From Acinetobacter indicus CIP 110367 (GTDB lineage Bacteria; Pseudomonadota; Gammaproteobacteria; Pseudomonadales; Moraxellaceae), in the NCBI RefSeq assembly GCF_000488255.1, contig NZ_KI530755.1:310001-374000 (forward strand): a DNA stretch of 64,000 nucleotides, given 5' to 3'. The notes beneath the pieces were generated by a model that did no database searches, was not told the DNA's origin, and saw only the letters and a program-made list of their open reading frames with translations. This document shows positions 55,666-64,000 of this stretch, piece by piece. The position numbers were made by a program, and so were the translations under genes. Positions within the stretch are counted from its first letter, which is position 1, and each line of letters begins with the position of its first letter.

Positions 55666-56739
55666 ATGTCGCAAGTCCAAAAAATCTGCCAGGGTGTGGC
55701 GGTTATTGCATTCACAACAACACTTCTTTCCGGCTGTTCACAAGTGGTGAAAACCGGTGCCAATGTGGCTTTAGGTTTTACAGAAAAACATATTGTTCCT
55801 CCCATTCTGGCTATGGATGATGCCGAAATGGTCTGTAGCAGCGGCAATTCCTTGACCCCTGCAATTATGGCCACCAAAGATATGGGGGCAGACCCGACCC
55901 GGGTTGCGGTGCTGATGTATTCAGCCGCCGGTATCTGTGCGGAAAACCGTGCCCTAGATGCCGAGCTGCGTTATTTGCGTGCGTCAAAAGCCGGACAGGT
56001 CAGTGAAGCGCAAGATGCCCGGATTGAACAGAAACGCTGGGCGGCTATTGCGGCACAGCGCCAATATACCGGTTATCAGTTATTCCAGAATCGCTGGGAA
56101 AAGAAATACAGAAAACCACTGGGTGAAGGCTGCCCGAAAATGAACAGCGATATTGATCAGACCGTGTATTTGCTTGGCATGATCAGTGGTTTACAGGCCA
56201 TGACCAATGATATTAACTCTGGCGGTGCGGTGCATGTGCCTAAAGATATTGCTGCCGTGGTCGAGCGTGGCATGACCTGTCTGAACAATGAAAAATTCTG
56301 GGGTGCACCACAAGCCACCCGTGCCGTGATCTGGACCTTGTTGCCAGGTGCGGGAGATGGCAAACCGGAGCCGTATCAGACCCTGAAACAGTCGATGCAA
56401 ATTGGTGAGCAGAAAGGTGTGCGCCTGTCGCATGCCCTGTATGCAGTGGCCGCGCAGGCCAGCGGCGATGATGCCAAGATTCGTGATGCGCTAAAATCAT
56501 TTGCGGCTGCACGCACCGAAGAAAAACCAATTAACCCGCAATTCAAGCTAATTGACAGCATGGCTGCCACCATGGTGCAGGGGATTTCAGACCGTTACTG
56601 GACTGAAAATACCGGGGTACGTACTGCCGATGATGGTATGAGCCGTTTCTGGGATGAGCAGGACAATGCGTCTGAACTGGATGATTTATTTGGTGAAGAT
56701 ACAACGGCCGTTCCAGATACGGAACTCAACAATCTGTAA
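55666..56739 (+). CDS. Hypothetical lipoprotein, 357 residues
   Basis: Not assigned to a known function. MSQVQKICQGVAVIAFTTTL followed by LSGC is a lipoprotein signal, with the lipidated Cys near residue 23. The mature part is mostly helical and rich in Ala and Arg, contains four further cysteines that could pair, and ends in an acidic tail EDTTAVPDTELNNL. The frame is open from 55591, but ATG 55666 with AGGACAGGA upstream begins exactly at the signal peptide. It precedes the rhombosortase gene by 55 bases and may be co-transcribed. It lacks a GlyGly-CTERM tail, so it is not an obvious rhombosortase substrate. Confidence 0.8.
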   Translation: MSQVQKICQGVAVIAFTTTLLSGCSQVVKTGANVALGFTEKHIVPPILAMDDAEMVCSSGNSLTPAIMATKDMGADPTRVAVLMYSAAGICAENRALDAELRYLRASKAGQVSEAQDARIEQKRWAAIAAQRQYTGYQLFQNRWEKKYRKPLGEGCPKMNSDIDQTVYLLGMISGLQAMTNDINSGGAVHVPKDIAAVVERGMTCLNNEKFWGAPQATRAVIWTLLPGAGDGKPEPYQTLKQSMQIGEQKGVRLSHALYAVAAQASGDDAKIRDALKSFAAARTEEKPINPQFKLIDSMAATMVQGISDRYWTENTGVRTADDGMSRFWDEQDNASELDDLFGEDTTAVPDTELNNL

Positions 56740-56794
56740 ATAGTCGCTACGAGGAGGACGCTTTATACTTAAAAGATTCAACAGGGACAACGAC

Positions 56795-57367
56795 ATGACA
56801 CTTCATTTTTTCAGTAAGAAAATTATTTTTATTGCCGTGTTTATGTCGCTGGCGGCCTGTTTGCAGGTGTTTGCGGATCATTTTATTTATTGGCGTCCTG
56901 CTCTGTTACAAGAATTCTGGCGCTTGTGGACAGCGCATTGGGTGCATGTGGGCTGGGTGCATTATCTGCTGAATATTCTGGCCTTTGCCTGTTTGCCTTT
57001 TATTTTTCCGCGGGTCAAAACCTGGCATTTTTTCAGCCTGTTATTACTATTACCTCCGGCTATCAGTTTCAGTTTCTATGTCCTGTTTCCACATATTGAA
57101 GCCTATGCCGGCCTGTCTGGGGTGCTGCATGGAGCCTATATGGCGGTGGCAGTAGTGCATTTGCTTGATGCTCAAGAACGCCGGTTTGCTGCGCTGGTAT
57201 TGCTGCTGATTCTGGCCAAACTGCTGTGGGAAAATACCTTTGGCAGTAAGGAAACGGCCGAGCTGATTGGCAGCCCGGTACTGGTCGAGGCGCATTTGCT
57301 GGGCGTGATCTGGGGTGCGGGATTGGCGATTGTCTATCTGATCTATACCTACAGCTTGAAAAAGTGA
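56795..57367 (+). CDS. rrtA: Rhombosortase
   Basis: A rhomboid-family intramembrane serine protease of 190 residues with about six hydrophobic segments. The catalytic Ser108 is in YAGLSGVLHGAY and the His167 in VEAHLLGVIWG. HWVHVGWVHYLLN matches the conserved H-x4-H-x3-N region. Rhombosortases cleave GlyGly-CTERM tails of exported proteins, often type II secretion cargo, before surface release. No protein with such a tail was seen in this window. The gene sits between a lipoprotein gene and a TRAP permease gene. Confidence 0.85.
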   Translation: MTLHFFSKKIIFIAVFMSLAACLQVFADHFIYWRPALLQEFWRLWTAHWVHVGWVHYLLNILAFACLPFIFPRVKTWHFFSLLLLLPPAISFSFYVLFPHIEAYAGLSGVLHGAYMAVAVVHLLDAQERRFAALVLLLILAKLLWENTFGSKETAELIGSPVLVEAHLLGVIWGAGLAIVYLIYTYSLKK

Positions 57368-57547
57368 TCCGGTTGACCATTTCTACCAAAAAGAAAATGA
57401 ATATTGTCATTTTAAATGAATGTACTTTGATGCACATTCGAAAAGAATGACAACAAGATTTGAATAGCAGCAGGATGGCTGCTTGCTACAGGATGCGCGA
57501 AATACGGCCCTGTTGCCGTTTCCGAAAATAAAAAAACAGGAAAAAAT

Positions 57548-59824
57548 ATGTCAAATCAAGGACAACGCAGATCCGGACTGGATCTGCTCAGATATATATG
57601 GACAGAATGGATTTCTGCCTTTGTGATTCTGGTGCTGCTGCTGCTGACGCTGATCATTGGAACCGGTGAGATGATTCACGGCCAGCTGTTGCGTATGGGC
57701 GAACGTCTATACGGTGATCCTGCCACCGGTATGCAGTATTCATTCTTGCGCGCTGAACCAAGTGCCCCTGACTGTGACCGCAACCCGGATATTGACGGCC
57801 AGGTGCAGGCACAAATGAAAGCCAATGCGGCCGATGAATTTGCTGATATTTTTGGAACCCCGTCTGAATCGGATGTGCGTGCCTCAATTATGGCCGCGCA
57901 GCAGGTCTGTGAAGAAAAATATGTGTTTTATGATCAGGCTGTGCAGCATATGCAGGCGCATCCAAGTTTACGCACCTATCGCAGTGTAGAAACCACCTTC
58001 TTTGGCATCTTTAAATTTGGTACTGAAAACCGTGCCTTGCTGCTGGTGTTGATGGTGGTGTTTGCCGCGATTAGTGCCACTTTAAAAACCCATCATATTG
58101 GTTTGCGTGGGCCTGCCACACGAATTGATTATCGGATATATACCACCTGCATGACCGTGGCCAATGCCTTTCTGGCGTTCTCGGCCTATAGCCAGTATCG
58201 TTCGGTGCTGAATTCCGGGGTGCCGATGACCGGTGAAATGCAGATCATTTACTGGTTGTGGATGATCCTGTTCAGTGCGCTGACCCTCATCAGTTTATGG
58301 CAGTTTATTCGCCCGCCTGCACCAACGCGAGAAGGGGGCAGTCTAGGTCTGGCTTTCCTGAGTGTACCGCTGTATGCCTATATGGCCATTATTACCGGTA
58401 TTGCCTTTACCTTCTTCATGGATTATCCAATGGGGCAGGGGATTTACCTGGGCCAGCTGGTGGAATTCTCCAGCATCTTCCTGAATCTGGCGCTGTTTAT
58501 CTGGGTCGGTATGCTGCTGAAACAGACCCGTGTGGTGGATAAATTCCTGAACATCATGCGGCCATGGAATCTGGCACCCGAAACCCTGACCTGGTTAATC
58601 CTGATTGGTGCAGCATTACCGACAGCCTATACCGGTGCCTCGGGGATTTTCGTGATCGCGGCCGGTGCCATCATTTATAAAGAAGTCTGGAATGCTGGCG
58701 GGCGCCGTCAGTTTGCCCTGGCAGCAACGGCTTTATCTGGTTCGATGGGGGTAGTCTTACGTCCATGTCTGCTGATTGTGGTTGTTGCCTCTTTAAACAA
58801 GGAAGTCACCACCGATGTGCTGTACCACTATGGCGTGTATGTATTCCTGCTGACTACAACAATTTTCCTGGTGGTATCGCTGTTCTTTGCTGAAAGTAAG
58901 TTCCGGATTGCTTCACCAGCTGTGGCTGCACCACGATCTTTACGTGCCATGGGTGCGGTGGTGCCGTATGTGATTATTTTCGTGCTGATCTGGATGTTCT
59001 ACAAATATGCGCTGGACACCAACCTGAACGAATTTACCGCGCCGGTGATGATGCCTGTGATTCTGCTGTTAATTGTCCTGTTTGATAAATTGCGGCATGA
59101 ACCGGCGCCAATTCCACCAGTAGGTCATTGGGATGAAAGCCTGACAGCAAAATATACCGATTCATCGCAACCGGCGCTGGCGACCGCCAGTGCAGTCAGT
59201 GGTGTGGAATACCGCGATGGCGTACATACTGCAACTGAGGATACTGGCATGTCGGCGGATCATAGCGTGGCGGTGTCCGAGCCGGAGCGTGAGGTTGGCT
59301 TCTGGAAGTCGATGCACATTTCCATTAGTGAAACCGTGGGGCATATTGGTGCACTGGTGATTTTGATGGCCTTATCGGTCAGTGTCGGCGGCTTCCTGGA
59401 ACGGATTGAAATCATGGAAGCTTTCCCGACCGATATCAGTAGTACCTTTATTGTGATTAGCCTGATTGTGCTGGTGATGGTACTGGTCGGCATGATTATG
59501 GACCCGTTTGGTGCGGTCATCCTGATTTCTGCCACGGTGGCACCGGTAGCCTACCAGTATGGGATTGAACCGGTACATTTCTGGATGATTACCCTGATTG
59601 GCTTTGAAATGGGCTATATCACCCCGCCGGTCGCGCTGAACCACTTGCTGGCGAGGCAGTCGATTGGCGATGAAGAAGTGGCGGCGGCAGATGCCGAAGT
59701 GCGCCACAAATCCTTCTACTATCGTTTTGAGCGCTGGATTCTGCCGATTCTGGTGATGCTGCCAGCGATGCTGATCATTGCCTATGTACCATACTTCTTT
59801 AAACTGTTTGGCTGGTATCAGTAA
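57548..59824 (+). CDS. TRAP transporter permease, DctQ-DctM fusion type
   Basis: A 758-residue membrane protein. The N-terminal part has a helix (residues 18-38), a ~110-residue periplasmic loop with two cysteines (DCDRNPD and VCEEKY) and a small-subunit-like helix bundle. The C-terminal part is a DctM-like large permease with LPTAYTGASGIFVIAAGAI, the region SGSMGVVLRPC and the end motif GFEMGYITPPVALNHLLA. A long polar cytoplasmic or periplasmic loop of about 85 residues (residues ~515-600) interrupts it. TRAP systems import organic acids with a periplasmic binding protein; none is encoded here. Terminator at 59852-59883. Confidence 0.88.
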   Translation: MSNQGQRRSGLDLLRYIWTEWISAFVILVLLLLTLIIGTGEMIHGQLLRMGERLYGDPATGMQYSFLRAEPSAPDCDRNPDIDGQVQAQMKANAADEFADIFGTPSESDVRASIMAAQQVCEEKYVFYDQAVQHMQAHPSLRTYRSVETTFFGIFKFGTENRALLLVLMVVFAAISATLKTHHIGLRGPATRIDYRIYTTCMTVANAFLAFSAYSQYRSVLNSGVPMTGEMQIIYWLWMILFSALTLISLWQFIRPPAPTREGGSLGLAFLSVPLYAYMAIITGIAFTFFMDYPMGQGIYLGQLVEFSSIFLNLALFIWVGMLLKQTRVVDKFLNIMRPWNLAPETLTWLILIGAALPTAYTGASGIFVIAAGAIIYKEVWNAGGRRQFALAATALSGSMGVVLRPCLLIVVVASLNKEVTTDVLYHYGVYVFLLTTTIFLVVSLFFAESKFRIASPAVAAPRSLRAMGAVVPYVIIFVLIWMFYKYALDTNLNEFTAPVMMPVILLLIVLFDKLRHEPAPIPPVGHWDESLTAKYTDSSQPALATASAVSGVEYRDGVHTATEDTGMSADHSVAVSEPEREVGFWKSMHISISETVGHIGALVILMALSVSVGGFLERIEIMEAFPTDISSTFIVISLIVLVMVLVGMIMDPFGAVILISATVAPVAYQYGIEPVHFWMITLIGFEMGYITPPVALNHLLARQSIGDEEVAAADAEVRHKSFYYRFERWILPILVMLPAMLIIAYVPYFFKLFGWYQ

Positions 59825-59851
59825 GCCAGCCGTTCAACCGTGATGATGACC

Positions 59852-59888
59852 ATACCCTGATCTTTTGCGAAAGGTCAGGGTATTTTTA
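59852..59888 (+). terminator. Terminator after the TRAP permease
   Basis: ATACCCTGA...TCAGGGTAT with an inner CTTTTGCGAAAG extension, followed by TTTT. It lies between convergent TRAP and EamA genes. Confidence 0.8.
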
Positions 59889-60776
59889 TGGCGCCTGTGT
59901 AGGACTGGCTTTTTTAAACAGCGGGCTGCACAGTAAAATCGCAATTAAAATCAGGCCAAAGCCGAGCAGGCTAGACAGATCTGGCAATTCCTGCCAGAAC
60001 AAAAAGCCCCAGATGCCGGCAAAAATAATCGCAATATAATTTACCGGCCCAATCTGACCGGCAGGTGCCAGACTATAGGCCCGCGACATAAAAATCTGGC
60101 TGATATTGGCCAGCACCCCGGCACTGATCAGCAGGCCCAGTTCACTCCATTGATAGCTTCGCCATAGCCAGAACATTGGAATGACTGAAATCAGGGTGCC
60201 AATCAGGCAGAAATAAAACACAATCCGTTCTGGTGGTTCGGTTTGCGTCAGGGCGCGCACAGTGACAAAGGCCATTGCGGCCAGAAAACTGGCGCCCAGA
60301 CCAATGATCGACAGATGATTGAACAGGCCGGCATCTGGTTTGGCCACACAGAGTACGCCCATTAGACCAAACAGGGCGGCGATCAGCATGGCTGCACTGA
60401 CTTTTTCTTTCAGGAATAACCAGGCAATGAGCGGAATAAAGATCGGGGAAGAATAGGTAAACACCATCGCATTGGACAGTTTAAGCTGGGCAATGGCATA
60501 GAAAAAGCCATACATCGCCAGCAGACCGACCACACTACGCCAGGTATGCATCCACAGACGCCGGGTTTTAAAAAAGCCGAGGCCTTTATTGAACAGCAGC
60601 GGCAGAAAAATAAACAGGCCAATAAAATTACGGAAGAACACAATAGTGGCATTGTCGACCGTATGCGAGGCGTAGCGGATACACACGCCCATGAGCGAAA
60701 ACAGAAAAGCAGAGAGGGTGAGTAAGCCAATGGCTTTGATCAGATCATGCTGAGGCGTGGAAGCAGTCATCATCAA
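59886..60776 (-). CDS. EamA/DMT-family transporter
   Basis: A 296-residue protein with ten predicted hydrophobic segments in two EamA repeats. The first starts GLLTLSAFLFSLMGVCIRY and the second begins near SIIGLGASFLAAMAFVTVRAL. The N-terminal half contains NAMVFTYSSPIFIPLIAWLFLKEKV and the C-terminal half the matching GPVNYIAIIFAGIWGFLFWQE, the conserved helix-3/4 pattern. It is probably a drug/metabolite exporter; substrate unknown. ATG 60776 begins MMMTAST, so the exact Met is uncertain by two residues. Confidence 0.88.
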   Translation of the reverse strand: MMMTASTPQHDLIKAIGLLTLSAFLFSLMGVCIRYASHTVDNATIVFFRNFIGLFIFLPLLFNKGLGFFKTRRLWMHTWRSVVGLLAMYGFFYAIAQLKLSNAMVFTYSSPIFIPLIAWLFLKEKVSAAMLIAALFGLMGVLCVAKPDAGLFNHLSIIGLGASFLAAMAFVTVRALTQTEPPERIVFYFCLIGTLISVIPMFWLWRSYQWSELGLLISAGVLANISQIFMSRAYSLAPAGQIGPVNYIAIIFAGIWGFLFWQELPDLSSLLGFGLILIAILLCSPLFKKASPTQAP

Positions 60777-60833
60777 CCCGGGCGAGGAATAAGGATGTAT
60801 TCTAGCCGATTTAACGCAGACTGCCGGTCATAA

Positions 60834-61250
60834 TTATTGCTGTTTGAGCTGGGCTTCGAGCAGCTGAATCTGTTCTTCTTTCAGGCGAATCAGTTCATCA
60901 GCATCGGCGTGCTGGGCATTGAGCAGTGCGGCCTGATCATCTAGCTGTGCCTGCAGGTCTTCTAGTTTGGCCATTTCTTCTTTGGCCAGGGTCGCGTTGG
61001 TAGCAACCGGCTGTTTCAGAATATCTTCACTCACCAGTTGCTGTGGCACTTCTTCCAGCTGCACCGCTGGTTCTGCTTTGGCTTTGGCAGCCGGTGCGGC
61101 CGGCTGACTTAGCAGCTGGGCTTCAGGTGTTACCTCTGCGCTCTGGTTTTGGCTCATCCATTGATAAGACAGCACCACAAGTACGATTACGATCAGGCCC
61201 CCAATAATGGCCCATAATAGTTTTGAGCTATTTCTCTGATCAAGCGTCAT
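60834..61250 (-). CDS. Hypothetical single-pass membrane protein with coiled coil
   Basis: The 138-residue product has a basic N-terminus, one hydrophobic segment (LLWAIIGGLIVIVLVVLSYQ, about residues 11-30), a Pro/Ala-rich linker of ~50 residues, and a C-terminal coiled coil rich in Leu, Glu and Gln (AKLEDLQAQLDDQAALLNAQ onward). It is likely anchored with the coiled coil in the periplasm. No family was recognised. It lies between the EamA and yheV genes on the same strand and is 22 bases downstream of the yheV stop, so it is likely co-transcribed with it. Confidence 0.72.
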   Translation of the reverse strand: MTLDQRNSSKLLWAIIGGLIVIVLVVLSYQWMSQNQSAEVTPEAQLLSQPAAPAAKAKAEPAVQLEEVPQQLVSEDILKQPVATNATLAKEEMAKLEDLQAQLDDQAALLNAQHADADELIRLKEEQIQLLEAQLKQQ

Positions 61251-61272
61251 GAATAAATGAACCTTAATTTTT

Positions 61273-61491
61273 TTACTTAGGATGACGTGGTTTAAATTGA
61301 ATCACACCCACTTCATCAGGCGCTGCCGGTGGCTGAGGTTCATCGACATGGGTTGGGCGATTTTCGCTATAGCCACAGTCGATACATTCAATCCATTCAT
61401 CATCACCTGAGGTCAGCATGACCACCCGATCCATAGCCTGGCATTTTGGACATTTTGCGCCTGCAATGAAACGACGTTTGATGGTCATCAT
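61273..61491 (-). CDS. yheV: YheV-family zinc-ribbon protein
   Basis: A 72-residue protein with two CxxC knuckles, AKCPKCQ and IECIDCGYSE, and the family start KRRFIAGAKCPKC. The layout matches the small YheV/DUF2387 family of presumed metal-binding proteins, whose role is unknown. It is 31 bases after the prlC stop on the same strand, so it is probably co-transcribed with prlC. ATG at 61491 gives MMTIKRRF; the second Met is also possible. Confidence 0.85.
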   Translation of the reverse strand: MMTIKRRFIAGAKCPKCQAMDRVVMLTSGDDEWIECIDCGYSENRPTHVDEPQPPAAPDEVGVIQFKPRHPK

Positions 61492-61522
61492 ACTGATCCT
61501 GTGTTCAAATTAAGGCCCTAGT

Positions 61523-63574
61523 TTAAGCGTTTTTAATTGGCTTCGTCCAACCTTGATGACGCAATAATGCATCTATTTTTGGCTCGCGTCCGCGGAAATT
61601 GATAAACGCGTCAAGTGCTGAATCTTTTCCGCCAACTGCTAGAATAAACTGCCTGAACTGCTTTCCGGTGTCGGTGTTAAATACCCCTTCATTTTCGAAG
61701 CGATCGAAGGCATCGCTGGCCAAAACTTCGGCCCATTTATAGGAATAATAACCGGCCGCATAGCCCCCCGCGAAGATGTGGCTGAAGCTATGCTGGAAGC
61801 GGTTGTAATCGGTGGTTGGCACCACTGCATATTTGTGCCGGATTTCATTCAGCACATCCTGAATCTGGCTGGCGGTCAAGGCCGGAGTCATGCAGTGAAT
61901 ATTCAGGTCAAACAGGGCAAATTCCAACTGACGCAGGGTCTGCATGCCGGACTGGAAGAAGCGGGCATTGAGTAGTGCCTGCAGTAAATCATCCGGCAGG
62001 GTGGCCTGTGTGTCGATATGCTGACTGAGTACATCCAGGCTTTCTTTGTCCCAAGCCCAGAATTCCATAAACTGGCTTGGCAGTTCCACCGCATCCCAGG
62101 CTACGCCGTGAGTGCCGGCCACCGCAATGTTGTCGACTTCCGTCAGCATATGATGCAGGCCATGCCCAAATTCATGGAATAAGGTCAGTACTTCATCATG
62201 GGTCAGTAAGGCCGGCTGATCCCCCACGGGCGGGGTGAAGTTACAGACCATATAGCAAATTGGCTGTTGCAGGCCCTGGCTTTGCTGCATGCGCGAACGG
62301 AAACCGCTCATCCAGGCGCCGCCGCGTTTGCCCTGACGGGCATACAGGTCAAAATAGAAACCGCCAATTACCTGACCCTGATCTTGCAGTTCAAAATAAC
62401 GGGCGTCTGGATGCCAGACCGGTGCTTCACGCTCGATAATATCGACATCGTATAGACGCTTGACGATGCTAAATAAGCCATCAACCACTTTTGGCGCCGG
62501 GAAATACGGTTTCAGTGCTTCCTGAGACAGATTGAACTGGGCCAGTTTCAGCTTTTCTGAATAGAAACTGGTATCCCAGGGTTGCAGCTGCTGAATGCCA
62601 TCTGCTGCGGCAATGGCTTTCAGTTCGGCAATCTCCTGTTCAGCCGGCTGACGGGCATGTTCGGCCAGCTCAACCAGGAACTGCTCAACTGCTTCGACAC
62701 TTGGTGCCATTTTGCTGGCTAATGACAGTTCGGCATAGTTGTTAAAGCCGAGCAGCTGGGCCATTTCCTGACGCAGGCTTAAAATTTCTTCCATCACCGC
62801 GGTATTGTCAAAGGCCTGATCGGCCGACTGGTCAGAAGCACGGGTGGTATAAGCCTTATATAACTCTTCACGCAGGCTGCGATCTTCAGCATAGGTCATA
62901 ATGGCCAGATAGGACGGGAAATCCAGCGTCGCAACCGGCTGCTCCAGCTCACGTTGCTGGCCATACTGCTTGAGTAATTCCACACTGCTGGCAGGCAGGC
63001 CGGCCAGTTGCGCTTCTGTGAGCGGTTTAAAGTAAGCCTGTGTTGCATCCAGTACATGGTTGGAAAAGTCAGAGGACAGCTGCGACAGGCGCGCTGAAAT
63101 TTCCGCATAGCGTTTTTTCGCTTCACCTTCCAAGGCCACACCTGACAATTTAAAGTCACGCAGCGCCAGTTTAATTGCGCTTTGTTGCGCTGCGGGTAAG
63201 TCATTAAACGTCACTGCATCATGAGCCTGCTGATAGGTCTGATACAGCACCGTGTGCTGACCGAGCTGGGTATAGTATTCGCTCAGGCCAGGTAACAGTG
63301 CCTGATAGACTTCACGGGTTTCGGCATTGTTCATCACCGCATTCAGGTGCGAGAGTACGCCCCAGCTTTCGCTCATCTGGTTTTCCAGATGATCGACCTG
63401 CGCCAGAACCTGCAACTGTGCATCGCTACTGGCCGGAATGTCTTGGAGTTGCTGTAAAAAGGCCTGCCCTTGGGTGATGGTCTGTTCAACCTGTTGTTTT
63501 AATTGGGGCAGCGTAATCTGGTCAAACTGGGGTACTGGCAGGGTTACCTGTTCTAATGTCATTTCTTTTTCCAT
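61523..63574 (-). CDS. prlC: Oligopeptidase A (M3 family metallopeptidase)
   Basis: PrlC is a cytosolic zinc oligopeptidase that degrades signal peptides and small peptides. The zinc-binding HEFGHGLHHML (HExxH) is near residue 460, with the further Glu in a following helix and the substrate region GVAWDAVELPSQFMEFW. The 683-residue length is that of E. coli PrlC (~680). The frame is open to 63595, but ATG 63574 with AGGA seven bases upstream is chosen, giving MEKEMTLEQVTLP; the next ATG (MTLEQ) is possible. Confidence 0.95.
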   Translation of the reverse strand: MEKEMTLEQVTLPVPQFDQITLPQLKQQVEQTITQGQAFLQQLQDIPASSDAQLQVLAQVDHLENQMSESWGVLSHLNAVMNNAETREVYQALLPGLSEYYTQLGQHTVLYQTYQQAHDAVTFNDLPAAQQSAIKLALRDFKLSGVALEGEAKKRYAEISARLSQLSSDFSNHVLDATQAYFKPLTEAQLAGLPASSVELLKQYGQQRELEQPVATLDFPSYLAIMTYAEDRSLREELYKAYTTRASDQSADQAFDNTAVMEEILSLRQEMAQLLGFNNYAELSLASKMAPSVEAVEQFLVELAEHARQPAEQEIAELKAIAAADGIQQLQPWDTSFYSEKLKLAQFNLSQEALKPYFPAPKVVDGLFSIVKRLYDVDIIEREAPVWHPDARYFELQDQGQVIGGFYFDLYARQGKRGGAWMSGFRSRMQQSQGLQQPICYMVCNFTPPVGDQPALLTHDEVLTLFHEFGHGLHHMLTEVDNIAVAGTHGVAWDAVELPSQFMEFWAWDKESLDVLSQHIDTQATLPDDLLQALLNARFFQSGMQTLRQLEFALFDLNIHCMTPALTASQIQDVLNEIRHKYAVVPTTDYNRFQHSFSHIFAGGYAAGYYSYKWAEVLASDAFDRFENEGVFNTDTGKQFRQFILAVGGKDSALDAFINFRGREPKIDALLRHQGWTKPIKNA

Positions 63575-63662
63575 GTTGAAGTCCTGTCTTAGCAATAGAT
63601 GTAGGGCCTCCAGCGTGGGAAATCAAGCGGTGTGTACAGAATTGCTCAACTTCATACAAAAA

Positions 63663-63680
63663 AGAGCGCCGTGGCGCTCT
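63663..63680 (-). terminator. Terminator after the last (partial) gene
   Basis: AGAGCGCC-GT-GGCGCTCT, followed on the minus strand by a T-run. The arms are perfect. Confidence 0.82.
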
Positions 63681-63697
63681 GTTTCTGATCGGGCTGC

Positions 63698-64000
63698 TTA
63701 GTCCAGCTTGGACTTGGCATTGGACTTTTTCTTTTTCACTTTGGCTTTTTTCTTGACCTTGTCTTTGCTTTCAGCCTTGGCGGTGACTTTTTTCGCCGGC
63801 TTTTTGCCATAAGAACTCGGCTTGGATTTGGCCTTTTTCTTCTTCAACGGCTGTTCGCCATCTTCACTCACGGCAAGCTTGACTGGACGATCATGAAAGA
63901 TTTCTTCGGTGGCTTCAGCACGCGGCGCGGCTTTGGCCACGCGTGGTGCACGGCTGCGGATCGCACGACCGGCATGGGTCAATTGTTTGACCAGCTCGAA
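63698..64000 (-). CDS. C-terminal end of an unidentified gene with a lysine-rich tail (5' end outside window)
   Basis: The minus-strand frame is open from base 64000 to a stop at 63698-63700. The visible part reads FELVKQLTHAGRAIRSRAPR, then an Ala/Glu-rich stretch and a long lysine-rich tail (KKKKAKSKPSSYGKKPAKK and more). Such tails occur in RNA-binding or ribosome-associated proteins. The preserved piece is too short to name a family, although a nucleic-acid-binding enzyme is plausible. The ATG at 63982 is inside the gene, since the frame continues upstream. Confidence 0.55.
   Translation of the reverse strand, partial: FELVKQLTHAGRAIRSRAPRVAKAAPRAEATEEIFHDRPVKLAVSEDGEQPLKKKKAKSKPSSYGKKPAKKVTAKAESKDKVKKKAKVKKKKSNAKSKLD

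Noticed and set aside
55666-56739. Lipoprotein as rhombosortase substrate
   Set aside because: The C-terminus is acidic and lacks a Gly-Gly motif, hydrophobic helix and basic end.

Overview
The window is a stretch of chromosome from a Moraxellaceae gammaproteobacterium, almost certainly Acinetobacter. Protein sequences, gene order (hemF next to a short gene and aroE; dxs-suhB; mlaFEDCB; sdhE-ygfX) and the complete S10-spc-alpha ribosomal cluster all fit that genus; the species cannot be fixed by eye. No rRNA, tRNA or CRISPR array was seen. The region is mostly conserved core genome. The mobile content is one IS3-family element and one palindromic MITE-like repeat.

Layout. 1-7.8 kb: end of hemW, a ~600-residue acyl-CoA dehydrogenase, aroE, a 69-residue membrane protein, aerobic hemF divergent from anaerobic hemN, a hairpin-rich repeat, and ribA. 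8-13.5 kb: dxs, suhB, and a DEAD-box RNA helicase with a structured leader and an Arg/Gly-rich repeat tail. 13.5-16.8 kb: the mlaFEDCB phospholipid-transport operon, preceded by a 15-bp inverted repeat. 16.9-26.4 kb: corA, a LOG-family protein with a Nudix gene, comF-recG, an NAD-dependent epimerase-like gene, plsB and tesB. 26.45-27.78 kb: the IS3 element, inserted four bases after the tesB stop and before the tesB terminator. It has intact ends and a 3-bp duplication, but its transposase has a nonsense codon. 27.8-37.6 kb: a 42-residue secreted His/Cys peptide, a dicarboxylate/amino-acid symporter, a VOC protein, a predicted metal-dependent hydrolase, engB, the nsrR-hmp nitric-oxide module with a clear NsrR operator, a HerA-like ATPase with metC, and a glutamine amidotransferase. 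37.6-51.4 kb: S10, spc and alpha operons, rpsJ to rplQ, including secY, rpoA and the short genes rpmD and rpmJ. 51.5-64 kb: a Baeyer-Villiger-type monooxygenase, an acyl-CoA dehydrogenase, sdhE-ygfX, an ORF-poor stretch with a promoter and strong terminator (candidate small RNA), a lipoprotein, rhombosortase, a fused TRAP permease, an EamA transporter, a coiled-coil membrane protein, yheV, prlC, and the lysine-rich end of a gene that runs off the window.

Functional themes are envelope lipid homeostasis (mla, plsB, tesB, acyl-CoA dehydrogenases), heme supply under changing oxygen (hemW, hemF, hemN), nitric-oxide defence (nsrR, hmp) and translation. No clear multi-gene novel system is present. 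The least explained items are the orphan transcription unit near 55.3-55.5 kb, two small-protein candidates (13.3 kb and 27.9 kb), the palindromic repeat at 6.9-7.1 kb, and several perfect inverted repeats that look like operators.
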